Of a stretch of DNA of 45,264 nucleotides, positions 17,906 to 26,562 are shown one piece after another. The stretch lies in assembly GCA_021767325.1 (NCBI GenBank), contig JAASTM010000002.1, positions 1 to 45,264 on the forward strand, given 5' to 3'. The position numbers and the translations under genes were made by a program. Within the stretch, counting starts at the first letter, position 1; each line of letters opens with the position of its first letter. A model generated the notes under the pieces. The model was given only the letters and a program-made list of their open reading frames with translations, was not told the origin of the DNA and made no database searches. The stretch is from Spirochaetales bacterium (GTDB lineage Bacteria; Spirochaetota; Spirochaetia; DSM-16054; Sediminispirochaetaceae).

Positions 17906-19131
17906 ATACCCGTCAAAAGCATTTGCTCCTCATTGCCAGTTTTTTCCGCATGATGACCCTGATGGCCTTTGCCATGGTGCTGCAGTACCGCCTGCGGGAG
18001 CTGGGTGCTTCGCTGCTGCTGATCAGTATGCTGGCGGCGGTTACCGGCGGCATGCAGTCGATTACCTCGCCGCTGTGGGGTAAAATTGCCGACGCCAGCG
18101 GGCTGCGGGGAAGGCTTCTGCTGCTAATCGGAGTAGTTGCAGTGGTCCTATACCCCTTGTACGGATTTCTGAGTCTACCGTATATGTTTCTCTTCATAGC
18201 CGGAGCAGTCGCCTTTTTCGAAGCCGGCTTTAATCCGATTGCCATGTCCCTGATGAGCGAAAGCAGCGGTGCGGACATAGAGCTGCGCTCACGCAACCTC
18301 GCGCTATTTAACGCCGCCAGCGCGGCCGGTATACTGGCCGGGCGCCTGAGTTTATCGGCGGCCCTTTCGTTCCTGCCGGTGGCCACTACTGTTCTGGCTC
18401 TGTCGGTCGGCACCCTGGGCGCTGCCATTCCCACACTGTTTCTGCCGGCCCGCAGACCGGAAAGCGCGGGGACACACCCGAATCCGAGTCCCGCCGGCTA
18501 TCGCCACCGCCGGCTGCGCCTTTTCCCCCGCCAGGAGGATCTGGCCATCTGCGGAATGTGGGCGGTGTATCTGGGTACCTTTATCCGCAATATCGGGGTA
18601 GCCGGATTCATTTCGATTTCAGCTCTCTACATGAAGGAGGGCATCGGTCTGAGCGAATCGCACTCCATGTTGGTAGCGGGTATCGATCCGCTGTGCATGT
18701 TTATCGCCCATCTCTACTTCGGCCGCAAACTGGTCCGCTTCGGGATAAAACGGACCATGCTGCTGGGCACTTTGATCACGATACTCTCCTTTACCTTTTT
18801 CTGGCTGGCGGACTCATGGATTTTGACGATACTGGGCTGGATATGCATCGGCCTGGCCTACGGGGCCTTTCACAACGCCTCGGTCACCTTTATCTCGCTC
18901 TACTTTCCGTCCGAGCGCCGCGGCGAAGGCATCGGCTACATCTGGACGGCCAATACACTGGGCATTATGCTCGGTCCGCTGATCGCCGGCACGCTGGCGG
19001 AGATATCCTACTCACTCATGCTGCTGGGGATGATCGGCTTCAGTCTGCTCGGACTGGTTATCCTCTGGGCTTTTGTAGCGTCGGATGGGCAGCTTCAATC
19101 CAGAGCCGATTCCGCTTCCCAGGTTCCGTAA
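17902..19131 (+). CDS. MFS transporter
   Basis: A membrane protein of 409 residues with about 12 hydrophobic segments in two halves. A basic central loop near 195-215 ('RYHRRRLRLFPRQEDL' region) separates the halves. It begins by overlapping the kinase stop by 4 nt, so it is part of the xylA operon. A major-facilitator sugar transporter (xylose, or export of a by-product) is likely from context. The layout resembles nucleoside/LacY-like permeases, but the substrate is not readable. It ends only 27 bp from the convergent Mch-B gene, with no terminator between them. Confidence 0.8.
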   Translation: MNTRQKHLLLIASFFRMMTLMAFAMVLQYRLRELGASLLLISMLAAVTGGMQSITSPLWGKIADASGLRGRLLLLIGVVAVVLYPLYGFLSLPYMFLFIAGAVAFFEAGFNPIAMSLMSESSGADIELRSRNLALFNAASAAGILAGRLSLSAALSFLPVATTVLALSVGTLGAAIPTLFLPARRPESAGTHPNPSPAGYRHRRLRLFPRQEDLAICGMWAVYLGTFIRNIGVAGFISISALYMKEGIGLSESHSMLVAGIDPLCMFIAHLYFGRKLVRFGIKRTMLLGTLITILSFTFFWLADSWILTILGWICIGLAYGAFHNASVTFISLYFPSERRGEGIGYIWTANTLGIMLGPLIAGTLAEISYSLMLLGMIGFSLLGLVILWAFVASDGQLQSRADSASQVP

Positions 19132-19158
19132 AGGCGTCGAATAACCTTATCAATGGTA

Positions 19159-20118
19159 TCACCCTTGAAAGAAGCTCCGCCTCAAGATGTCGTTTCTGAT
19201 TCGGCCGGCGGTAAAGGCCCGGCCGGTGGTCATATTGAACAGCTGTACTTTGGCCGGGGAGTGGATCTGATGGTCCATGGCGTAGTAAGTCCGGCCGGCT
19301 TCCTCGTAGAGGTCTAAAAACAGACGGCCGTAATCGCGGGCCGATTCGGTCACCAGTCTCGGCACCAGGGCCTCGAGCTCGGCATCATCGCCGCGCAGCC
19401 AGAACTCTACCTCACCGCCGTACAGGAGACTGTCGTTGATGCGGCCCATCGAGACTGTCTCATCGTCGGTCACCGGGGCTACCACACACCAGCCGCGGGC
19501 CCGTACCAGCTGGGCCACATCGAACTCCTTCTGGATCATCTGGTGGATGGTCTGTTCAATAATCCGTCCGGCCACCTGCACCGAGGCGACCAGGCTGCGG
19601 CTCGGGTGCACCAACAGATACAGGTTCGACTCGTCCACGCGCGCCTGCCGGGCCACCTCCTGGGCCAGTTCAAGGGTAGGCAGAGAGGTCATCTGCAACC
19701 CCAACACCGCCTGGTGGTGGGTATCGCGATAATCGGTGTAGCTCAGGTAGAAATCTCCCTCAGCTGCCGCCAGGGCCCGGGCCGGCCCCGATCCGATCGC
19801 CTCTTCATCGCCGTTTTTCAGCTTCCAACCGGCTATCTGCGAGGCGATACAGGCTTCGGCCAGCCGGTCGGCGTAGATTTCTACTGCCGGTACGCTGAAG
19901 TCGCTGTCAACCTGGTGGTTCCGGTAGTTGCAGGTGGCCAGATTGGCCATGTCGATTTCCGTAAACAGCCGGGCGGCCTCCCAGCTGCCCGGCACTTCGA
20001 TTCCCATATCGATAACATGCGTTCCGTTTTCAAGGCGGTAGGCCCGGCAGCCCAGCGCGGCATCGTTCTCGATTATATATCTGACAGTCGGTATGACCCG
20101 GCTGTTAATACTTATCAT
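19159..20118 (-). CDS. Methenyl-tetrahydromethanopterin cyclohydrolase homologue B (Mch-B)
   Basis: A protein of 319 residues, full-length for Mch, the enzyme that opens the imidazolinium ring of N5,N10-methenyl-tetrahydromethanopterin to the formyl form. Family landmarks: NGTHVIDMG (31-39), PGSWEAARLF (43-52), IASQIAGWKL (91-100), GSGPARALA (109-117), NLYLLVHPSRSLVASVQVAGRIIEQ (165-189, only partly needed) and SMGRINDSLLYGG. R185 and E188 correspond to the catalytic Arg/Glu pair known from archaeal Mch. It aligns without gaps to Mch-A over at least the first 194 residues. It is the last gene of the LacI-2 operon, behind GAGGAGGGG. No formaldehyde-activating enzyme, Mtd, Ftr or Fwd gene is near, so the carrier may not be methanopterin. 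Confidence 0.85.
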   Translation of the reverse strand: MISINSRVIPTVRYIIENDAALGCRAYRLENGTHVIDMGIEVPGSWEAARLFTEIDMANLATCNYRNHQVDSDFSVPAVEIYADRLAEACIASQIAGWKLKNGDEEAIGSGPARALAAAEGDFYLSYTDYRDTHHQAVLGLQMTSLPTLELAQEVARQARVDESNLYLLVHPSRSLVASVQVAGRIIEQTIHQMIQKEFDVAQLVRARGWCVVAPVTDDETVSMGRINDSLLYGGEVEFWLRGDDAELEALVPRLVTESARDYGRLFLDLYEEAGRTYYAMDHQIHSPAKVQLFNMTTGRAFTAGRIRNDILRRSFFQG

Positions 20119-20140
20119 ACGTTTCCCCTCCTCGGATGTA

Positions 20141-21412
20141 TTACACTACCCTGTTTAAGCTGTCCCTGAAGGCGGCCAGAAAACGGGCTGCCGGGGCGCC
20201 GTCGATCAGGCGGTGATCGTAGGTCATATTCAGGGCCCACACCCAGGCTGCAAAGATGCCGCCGTCACGGATGAGTGCCTCCTGCTGCAGCGTACCGAGT
20301 CCGATTATCGCGCTCTCCGGCGGATTGAGAATCGGAGTAAAGTAGCGCACCCCGTACATCCCCACATTACTGAGGCTGAGTGCCGCTCCGCCGAATTCAT
20401 CGCTCCCCAGGCTACCGGCTTTGGCCCGATCCACCAGGGCCGCCAGTTCGCGGCACACGGTTTTTAGATCTTTGGTGTCGCAGCCGCGCAGCACAGGTAC
20501 CAGCAGCCCCTGCCCCGAATCCACCGCAACACCGATATCGATGGCGGTAAGGGTTTTGATCCGCTCCTCGCCAACCTGAATCGTCCGGATTCCGGGGTGG
20601 TCCGCCAGAGCCGCCGCAGCTGCTTTAACTGCCACCGCAGTGTAGCTGAGCTTGATTCCCTCCGCTGCGAACTTCTCCTTTTGTTCGCTGTAGCGCTGCA
20701 CCAGCTCGTCTACCCGGGCATCCATCATGATGCTGGTCTGGGCGGTTTCGCTCACACTCTTCATCATCGCCCGGGAAGTCGCCCGCCGCACCGCCGACAT
20801 AGAAGCTGCTCCGGTCTGTTCTGTAGCTGCTCTCGGGGGGCTAAATTCACTCGCCGCTGCCGGAACAGATTCAGAAGCCTCTACGGCATCGTTTGCACCC
20901 GCATCAGTTCCGCCGCCGGCGATGAACTCCTTTATATCCTGCCGGGTGATAGCGCCATGAAACCCGGAGCCTTCGATCCTGTTGTTGATATAATCGACGC
21001 CCTTCTCCTTGGCCAATTTACGGGCCCGCGGCGTGATCCGCGGCTCCGCGTCATCGCCGGGGCGCGGCTCTGGGCCCTTCTTCTCCGCAGTACCCGTTTT
21101 GGCGACATCCTGAGCCGGCGTGTCGGCAGCCGGGGCGGAGCCGGCCTCGGCCAGTAACTCGCTTATGTCTTCGTCAGCGGCGGCTACTACGGCGATGGCC
21201 GCTCCGCATTCCCGGGAGTCCCCCTCCGGGCAGAGTATCTTTCGCAACACTCCGGAAGCGGGGCTCTCCAGCTCGTTGGTAAGTTTTTCGATTTCTATTT
21301 CGCAGAGGGCATCCCCTTCGGTAACCTCATCTCCCTCTTCCACAAACCATTCGGCTACGGTCCCCTCTTCCATGTTGGCCCCGTAGCGCGGCATTGTTAT
21401 CAGCATTCCCAT
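20141..21412 (-). CDS. Dihydrolipoamide acyltransferase (E2) of a 2-oxo-acid dehydrogenase-type complex
   Basis: A 423-residue E2. An N-terminal lipoyl domain (1-78) carries the lipoylation lysine K43 in EIEKLTNE. An alanine/proline-rich linker is followed by an E1/E3-binding domain (about 124-162, ITPRARKLAKEKGV). After a second linker comes the catalytic acyltransferase domain, with H400 in HRLIDG. It passes an acyl group from thiamine-bound intermediates to CoA. AAGGAG precedes the start, 12 nt after E1-beta. No E3 (dihydrolipoamide dehydrogenase) gene is in the operon. An acetoin-cleaving or branched-chain-type role is possible. Confidence 0.93.
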   Translation of the reverse strand: MGMLITMPRYGANMEEGTVAEWFVEEGDEVTEGDALCEIEIEKLTNELESPASGVLRKILCPEGDSRECGAAIAVVAAADEDISELLAEAGSAPAADTPAQDVAKTGTAEKKGPEPRPGDDAEPRITPRARKLAKEKGVDYINNRIEGSGFHGAITRQDIKEFIAGGGTDAGANDAVEASESVPAAASEFSPPRAATEQTGAASMSAVRRATSRAMMKSVSETAQTSIMMDARVDELVQRYSEQKEKFAAEGIKLSYTAVAVKAAAAALADHPGIRTIQVGEERIKTLTAIDIGVAVDSGQGLLVPVLRGCDTKDLKTVCRELAALVDRAKAGSLGSDEFGGAALSLSNVGMYGVRYFTPILNPPESAIIGLGTLQQEALIRDGGIFAAWVWALNMTYDHRLIDGAPAARFLAAFRDSLNRVV

Positions 21413-21424
21413 ATTCTCCGCTCC

Positions 21425-22402
21425 TTAAAAATCCATCACTTCGCGACACGCTGCCACAACATGCTCGGCCCGCGGCAGGATGTAGTGCTCCATCTCGGGG
21501 GCAAAGGCCACCTGTGCATCCAGACTGGTCACCCGCTTAATCGGACTCTCCAGATACTCGAACAGCTCCTCGTTGATAAAGGCGCTGATCTCGGCAGCAG
21601 CCCCCATGAACTTGGGCCCCTCCTGTACAATCACCAGCCGGTTGGTTTTGGCAACCGACTCCTTGATGGTCTGCTTATCGAGGGGAAACAGGGTGCGCGG
21701 GTCGATGATCTCGACGCTGACGCCCTCCTTCTCCAGCTCCTCCGCGGCTTTGTGGGCCAAATCGAGCATCTTCATGCTGGCCACCAGGGTGATGTCCTCG
21801 CCTTCCCGTTCGATCTCAGCCTTGTACAGTTCGATCTCGTAGGACTCCTCCGGCACCTCGCCCTTCTTATTGTAGAGCAGTTTGTGCTCCAGATAGACCA
21901 CCGGATTGTTGTTGCGGATGGCGCTGATCAGCATTCCCTTGGCCTCGTACGGACTGGCTGGAGCAACAATTACCAGACCGGGCACATTCATCAGCCACGG
22001 CTCGATGCTCTGGGAGTGGTGATAGGCGGTGGAGAGCCCGGCCCCGGTGGGGGCCCGGACTACCATAGCGGCGCTGGCCCGGCCCTGGTACATAAAGTTC
22101 AGTTTAGCGGCGTTGTTGACCATTTGATCGAAACCGACCCCGATGAAGTCGGCAAACATCATTTCCGCTACCGGCCGCAGTCCGCAGACCGCCGCCCCGG
22201 CGGACAGACCGAGAATGGCCGCTTCCGACAGGGGGGTATCCTTGGCCCGTTCGGGCCACCTCTCCCAGATGCCCTGGGTAATACCGAAGTCGCCGCCCAT
22301 TTTAGCGACATCTTCGCCGAGAATAAATACAGAATCGTCCCGCTCCATCTCCTGATGCAGCGCTTCGTTTATCGCTTTTGAATATGTCAGTTTTCGTGCC
22401 AT
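21425..22402 (-). CDS. Thiamine-dependent dehydrogenase E1 beta subunit
   Basis: A protein of 325 residues. It has the transketolase pyrimidine-binding domain (GEDVAKMGGDFGIT, then DTPLSEAAILGLSAGAA with the conserved cofactor-contacting glutamate) and the C-terminal domain (SVEIIDPRTLFPLDKQTI). It forms the alpha2-beta2 E1 with the upstream gene; the two overlap by one base (TAATG), so translation is coupled. It is closest by pattern to acetoin dehydrogenase and pyruvate dehydrogenase beta chains. The substrate of the complex is not readable. Confidence 0.93.
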   Translation of the reverse strand: MARKLTYSKAINEALHQEMERDDSVFILGEDVAKMGGDFGITQGIWERWPERAKDTPLSEAAILGLSAGAAVCGLRPVAEMMFADFIGVGFDQMVNNAAKLNFMYQGRASAAMVVRAPTGAGLSTAYHHSQSIEPWLMNVPGLVIVAPASPYEAKGMLISAIRNNNPVVYLEHKLLYNKKGEVPEESYEIELYKAEIEREGEDITLVASMKMLDLAHKAAEELEKEGVSVEIIDPRTLFPLDKQTIKESVAKTNRLVIVQEGPKFMGAAAEISAFINEELFEYLESPIKRVTSLDAQVAFAPEMEHYILPRAEHVVAACREVMDF

Positions 22403-23385
22403 TACGCTCTATCCTCCGCATCTCTATCGGCCCACACGTAGCGCAGGGCGTCTTTGGGGTCGGGTTTGGGGCTCTCCAGAGAAAACTTCACCGCATCGGC
22501 GATCTCCTCGTCGGCTTTCTCCTCCAACTTTTTCAACTCGGTCTCTTTCACCTTATGATCATTCAGGAGTCGCTCGCGGGCCATTTTAATGGGACAGCGA
22601 TTAAGCCAGTACTCCACCTCTTCATCGGGACGGTAGGCCGCCGGATCACCGGCGAAGTGTCCCTGCCAGCGGTAGGTCATAAACTCGATCAGGCTGGGGC
22701 CTTTGCCTGCGCGGGCCCGTTTAGCCGCCCGCTCGGTAGCCTCGACCACCGCCTCGATATCGTTCCCGTCGACCACCTCCTGGGGTACCCCGTAGCCGTC
22801 GGCCCAGGTGGCCAGCTGCTCCTGGGGGTGCGACTCTTTGTAGTGGGTGGAAATTGCATACTGGTTGTTGATCAGACAGTAGATAACCGGCAATTTCCAG
22901 GTGGCCGCCAGATTCATGCTCTCATGGCAGGTCCCCTCCCCGAGTGTGCCGTCGCCGATAAACAGCGCCGTTACATCGTCGATTTTGCGGTACTGAGCGG
23001 CAAAGGCGGTGCCCAGGGCGGTGACCACCGTCGACCCCTGGATGCCGTTGAAGCCCATGTTGCGGCACTCCAGGTCGTTGATGTGCATCGATCCCCCGCG
23101 GCCGCCGTTGATGCCGGTGGCTTTGCCGAAGATCTCGGCCATCACCAGTTTTTTCTCGGTTCCGCTCAGGGCAATTGCTCCGTGGCCCCGATGGTCGGGA
23201 AACTTGTAGTCGGTCCGCCGCAGGGCTCCGACTACCCCCGCCTGGGCCGCCTCCTGGCCGATACTCAGATGAATGAATCCGGGAATAGTCCCGTTCTTGG
23301 AGTATTTCTCCACTTCTTCCTCGAACCTACGAATGGCAACCATATCGTAGTAGAGTTCCAACAACCTTTTCTTTGAAAGTGCCAT
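22402..23385 (-). CDS. Thiamine-dependent dehydrogenase E1 alpha subunit
   Basis: A protein of 327 residues. The thiamine-diphosphate motif runs from GDG (144-146) to NN (173-174): IGDGTLGEGTCHESM ... LINNQYAIST. The region 'HRGHGAIA ... GGRGGSMHI' matches acetoin dehydrogenase alpha chains particularly well. It decarboxylates or cleaves a 2-oxo substrate and hands the acyl group to E2. AAAGGAG lies upstream of the ATG. It follows Mch-A by 40 nt and overlaps E1-beta by one base. Pyruvate dehydrogenase of the branched-chain type is the alternative. Confidence 0.93.
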   Translation of the reverse strand: MALSKKRLLELYYDMVAIRRFEEEVEKYSKNGTIPGFIHLSIGQEAAQAGVVGALRRTDYKFPDHRGHGAIALSGTEKKLVMAEIFGKATGINGGRGGSMHINDLECRNMGFNGIQGSTVVTALGTAFAAQYRKIDDVTALFIGDGTLGEGTCHESMNLAATWKLPVIYCLINNQYAISTHYKESHPQEQLATWADGYGVPQEVVDGNDIEAVVEATERAAKRARAGKGPSLIEFMTYRWQGHFAGDPAAYRPDEEVEYWLNRCPIKMARERLLNDHKVKETELKKLEEKADEEIADAVKFSLESPKPDPKDALRYVWADRDAEDRA

Positions 23386-23425
23386 CTCTCTCTCCTTTAT
23401 TTCGCTTTCAGCGGCCCGGAGCTGA

Positions 23426-24385
23426 TCAGCTCAAAAAGCTCCGGCTGATTAATTCACGATGATATTCACCGGCGCTGAAGGCCGCGCCGCTGCGGACACT
23501 GTGTATCCGTATTTGTCCAATGGAATGGACCTGGTGATCTATGTAATAAAAGTCGCGCCCCGCCGCCTCGAAAATATCCTCGAATAGTACCCCGTACTGT
23601 GGCGAGGAGTCTTTGGAGGTGAGCCGCCCGACTACACGGCTGATCTCCTCATCCTTGGCATCTACCCAGAACTCGGTTTCCCCGGCATACAGCAGAGCGT
23701 CGTTGATGCGGCCCATCGACTTCACTTCGTCCTTCACAATCGGGGCCACCGGAGCCGAGCCGCAGCAGTTGGTCACCTTGGCCACATCAAAGCCGTTCTC
23801 GTACATTTTGTGGCAGACCTGTTCGAGGATCCGGGCCGAGACCTGCACCGATCCCACCAGACAGGCCGCCGGCGCCAGCAGCAGGTACACGTTCTGCGGG
23901 GCTACCCGGCACTTTTCCGCCACTGAGGCGGCCATTTCGGTTGTCGGCATACGGTTGTCCTGCACGCAGAGCACCACCTCTTCGGCGCTCTCGCGGTAGG
24001 GGGTCATCGCCATGTAGGGATCTCCCTCTACCGCCGCCACTGCCCTGGCCGGCCCCGAACCGATAGTGGCAAACTCGCCGGAACCCAGCTGCCAGCCGGC
24101 GATTTGCGAGGCCAGGCAGGCGATCAGGGGCCGGTCTACCGCCAGCTGCACCGCGGCAAAACTCGTCTCAGCGTCGTGCCGCCAGCGGCCGTAGCTGAAG
24201 CTGCACAGATCTCCCAGGGTGATGCGGGTAAAATACTCGGCCGCCGCCCAGCTGCCGGCCGCTTCGGCCCCCATGTCTAGTACGGTGGCTCCGTTGGCCA
24301 GGCGGTGGGCCCGTATATTGAAGTAATCCGGTTCACGCAGAAGATCCCTGACCAGGCGCATGGCCCGTTCATTCAGCATACCCAT
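23426..24385 (-). CDS. Methenyl-tetrahydromethanopterin cyclohydrolase homologue A (Mch-A)
   Basis: A 319-residue protein with the full set of Mch landmarks: NERAMRLVRDLL (5-16), NGATVLDMGAEAAGSW (31-46), ASQIAGWQL (92-100), GSGPARAVA (109-117), YLLLAPAACLVGSVQVSARILEQ with R185 and E188, and SMGRINDALLYAGETEFW. The C-terminal 'FYYIDHQVHS' and 'SAGEYHRELISRSFLS' also match the family. Its paralogue Mch-B is four genes downstream. The two have equal length and keep the same catalytic pair, but differ in many other positions, so they may act on different substrates or form a mixed oligomer. The start is 9 nt after the SDR stop; a second ATG lies two codons in. The annotated methanopterin reaction is not proven here. 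Confidence 0.85.
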   Translation of the reverse strand: MGMLNERAMRLVRDLLREPDYFNIRAHRLANGATVLDMGAEAAGSWAAAEYFTRITLGDLCSFSYGRWRHDAETSFAAVQLAVDRPLIACLASQIAGWQLGSGEFATIGSGPARAVAAVEGDPYMAMTPYRESAEEVVLCVQDNRMPTTEMAASVAEKCRVAPQNVYLLLAPAACLVGSVQVSARILEQVCHKMYENGFDVAKVTNCCGSAPVAPIVKDEVKSMGRINDALLYAGETEFWVDAKDEEISRVVGRLTSKDSSPQYGVLFEDIFEAAGRDFYYIDHQVHSIGQIRIHSVRSGAAFSAGEYHRELISRSFLS

Positions 24386-24394
24386 ACCCTGCCC

Positions 24395-25153
24395 CTACGC
24401 CTTTTTACCGAATACATCCAGCGCCGCCCCCATAATGGGCGCCGCCTCGTCGGAGGCCAGGAAGAGCACCACCTTGGAGACCTCCTCGACCTGCAGCATC
24501 TCATTCAGATCGATGGTGACCGCCGGATCGCTCTCTATCCGTTGACGGGTGTAATCGGTGTTGGTCATGCCCAGGTAGACCGCATTCACATTGATGTCGT
24601 ACTGCTTGACCTCCTCGGAGAGGGTATGCGTAAAGCTGACGATGCCGCCCTTGGAGGAGGCGTAGGCCCCGAACCCGGGGAAGAAGTGCTTGGCCGCCGA
24701 TGAGGAGATGTTGACGATTTTTCCGTAACGCTTTTCGATCATCAGCGGCAGTACCTCGCGGGTACAGAGGAAGGTCCCGGTCAGGTTTACCCCGATCTGC
24801 CGGTCCCACTCTTCCTTGCTGGTATCGACCACCTGTTTGGAGATGTGCAGGGCGGCGTTGTTGATCAGTACATCCACCGTGCCGAATGCATCCCGCACTC
24901 TGCGCACCATCGCCTGCACCTGCTCCTCGCTGCTCACATCGCAGGCCACCGGCAGAATCCGCTGCCCCGCATCCTCGCTCGGCAGCTCGCCGGATAGCTC
25001 CGCCGCCAAATCCGCGGCAACCTGCTCCAGCTTTTCGGCCCGCCGGGCTACCAGGGCCACCCGGGCCCCCTCTTTCAGAAACTCACGTGCATAGCCGACG
25101 CCCAGTCCCTGGCTGGCCCCGGTTATTATTACTACTCTCTCTTTGAAGCGCAT
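24395..25153 (-). CDS. Short-chain dehydrogenase/reductase
   Basis: A classical NAD(P)-dependent SDR of 252 residues. It has the nucleotide-binding TGASQGLG, NNAA, the catalytic serine in ISSSA, and YASSK with Tyr and Lys. The start is ATG 25153, 2 nt after the amidohydrolase stop with AGAGGAG inside that gene's end, rather than the longer frame to 25183. By family the substrate could be a hydroxy acid, a diketone or a reduced pterin. Its position between a deaminase-like amidohydrolase and Mch-A suggests it serves the same pathway. It ends in TAG. Confidence 0.9.
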   Translation of the reverse strand: MRFKERVVIITGASQGLGVGYAREFLKEGARVALVARRAEKLEQVAADLAAELSGELPSEDAGQRILPVACDVSSEEQVQAMVRRVRDAFGTVDVLINNAALHISKQVVDTSKEEWDRQIGVNLTGTFLCTREVLPLMIEKRYGKIVNISSSAAKHFFPGFGAYASSKGGIVSFTHTLSEEVKQYDINVNAVYLGMTNTDYTRQRIESDPAVTIDLNEMLQVEEVSKVVLFLASDEAAPIMGAALDVFGKKA

Positions 25154-25155
25154 AC

Positions 25156-26559
25156 CTACTCCTCTCTGACGGCTTGATTCCACTGAGTATTCCCTAGGCC
25201 GGCCTGCCGGACCAAATGCCGGGCCAGCCGGCTGGCGGTCTGCAGAACCTGCTGCTCGTCCAGGTTACAGATTTTGTTGTTTTCCAAAACCGGCTTTCCA
25301 GCCACCACTGTGGTTTCGATGTTGGCGGGGGCCGATGAGTACACCAGGCTGGTGACCGGGTCGAGGGCCGGTACCGATGTAGCTACCATCGGGTTGAAGA
25401 TAAAAAAGTCGGCCTGTTTGCCCTCCTGCAGGCTGCCGATGCGGTCGTGCATCTGTAGGGCCCGGGCCCCGCCGAGGGTGGCCATCTCCAGCACATCGGC
25501 CGCCGAAACCGCCGCCGCATCTCCGCAATGTACCTTCTGCAGCAGGGCGGTGAGCTTGAGCACCTCCAGCATATTCTGGCTGTCGTTGCTGGCCGCCCCG
25601 TCGCTGGCCAGGCTGACCGGAATGCCGCGGCGCAGATATTCACGTACCGGCGCCACTCCGGAGGCCAGAATCATGTTGCTGACCGGACAGTGGCAGACGT
25701 TCACCCCGCGTTCCCGGAAGGTGGCCATGGCAGCATCATCCATGTGCACCGCATGGACGGCCGTGAAATCCGTTCCCAGCACTCCGCAGTCATCCAGAAA
25801 CTCGACGCTGCTTTTTCCGTAGCTGCGCCGCGAAAACTCATCGTCGTCGGGAGTCTCGTTGAGGTGCATGGTGATGGGTATTGAACGGCGGACGGCGAGT
25901 TCGCGGGTGCGCTCATAGCCTCGGCGGCTCAGGTCCCAGATGATGCCGGGGGCCAGGGACATCGACACCAGCGGGTGTCCGGCCAGGTCGCGGCACATCT
26001 GTTCGGTTTCGCGGAAAAAATCGTCCTCGCTCTCGACATATGCCGGCCGAATTTCATCCGGAAAGCCGGAGACATCGCAGCGCGCCTTGCTCAGTACCCC
26101 GCGCATCCCCAGGGCTTCATAGGCTTTGACCACCGCATAATCGATGCCTGGCTGCGGGTGGCAGTACTGAAAGTCGGTGACGGTGGTCACCCCGCTGCGA
26201 GCCGCCTCGATCAGGCCGACCAGGGCGGCATAGTAGATGGTCTGCTCATCGAAAAGATGGTAGGCCCGCCGCACCGAGCTGTCCAGCCATTCGAACAGCG
26301 GTTTGTCCCGCCCGAGACCCTTGAGCAGGGTCTGAAAGAGATGGGTGTGGGTGGTCACCATGCCGGGAAACATGAACTTTCCGTGGGCATCGATTGTTTT
26401 GGCCGGGGAATACAGGTCGTCGAGTTGGCGGGTCGACCCGATCTTTAAGATTGTAACACCGTCAACCGCCAATGCTGCGTCGGGGATAATGCGCCTCTCG
26501 CTGTCCATCGTAATCAGGAACGCTCCGCGCACCAGTAAGTCTATTTTCTTCCCATTCAT
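25156..26559 (-). CDS. COG0402-type amidohydrolase (deaminase-like)
   Basis: A 467-residue amidohydrolase-superfamily enzyme of the AtzA/TrzA/SsnA/MTA-deaminase branch. Metal ligands are visible: HTH (TTHTHLFQT, about 71-73), H in MHLNET, H in VHAVHMDD and D in ASDGAASND. The family removes ammonia or other groups from purines, pterins, triazines and related rings. Given the Mch and RibD_C neighbours, a pterin- or purine-type ring is plausible but unproven. GGGGAGGG precedes the ATG, 3 nt after the RibD_C stop. A second amidohydrolase of this branch lies at 40367-41680. Confidence 0.88.
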   Translation of the reverse strand: MNGKKIDLLVRGAFLITMDSERRIIPDAALAVDGVTILKIGSTRQLDDLYSPAKTIDAHGKFMFPGMVTTHTHLFQTLLKGLGRDKPLFEWLDSSVRRAYHLFDEQTIYYAALVGLIEAARSGVTTVTDFQYCHPQPGIDYAVVKAYEALGMRGVLSKARCDVSGFPDEIRPAYVESEDDFFRETEQMCRDLAGHPLVSMSLAPGIIWDLSRRGYERTRELAVRRSIPITMHLNETPDDDEFSRRSYGKSSVEFLDDCGVLGTDFTAVHAVHMDDAAMATFRERGVNVCHCPVSNMILASGVAPVREYLRRGIPVSLASDGAASNDSQNMLEVLKLTALLQKVHCGDAAAVSAADVLEMATLGGARALQMHDRIGSLQEGKQADFFIFNPMVATSVPALDPVTSLVYSSAPANIETTVVAGKPVLENNKICNLDEQQVLQTASRLARHLVRQAGLGNTQWNQAVREE

Positions 26560-26562
26560 ATA

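Noticed and set aside
19159..24385. A complete methanopterin-dependent formaldehyde pathway
   Set aside because: Only the two Mch homologues are present; no Fae, Mtd, Ftr or Fwd/Fhc gene is in the window.
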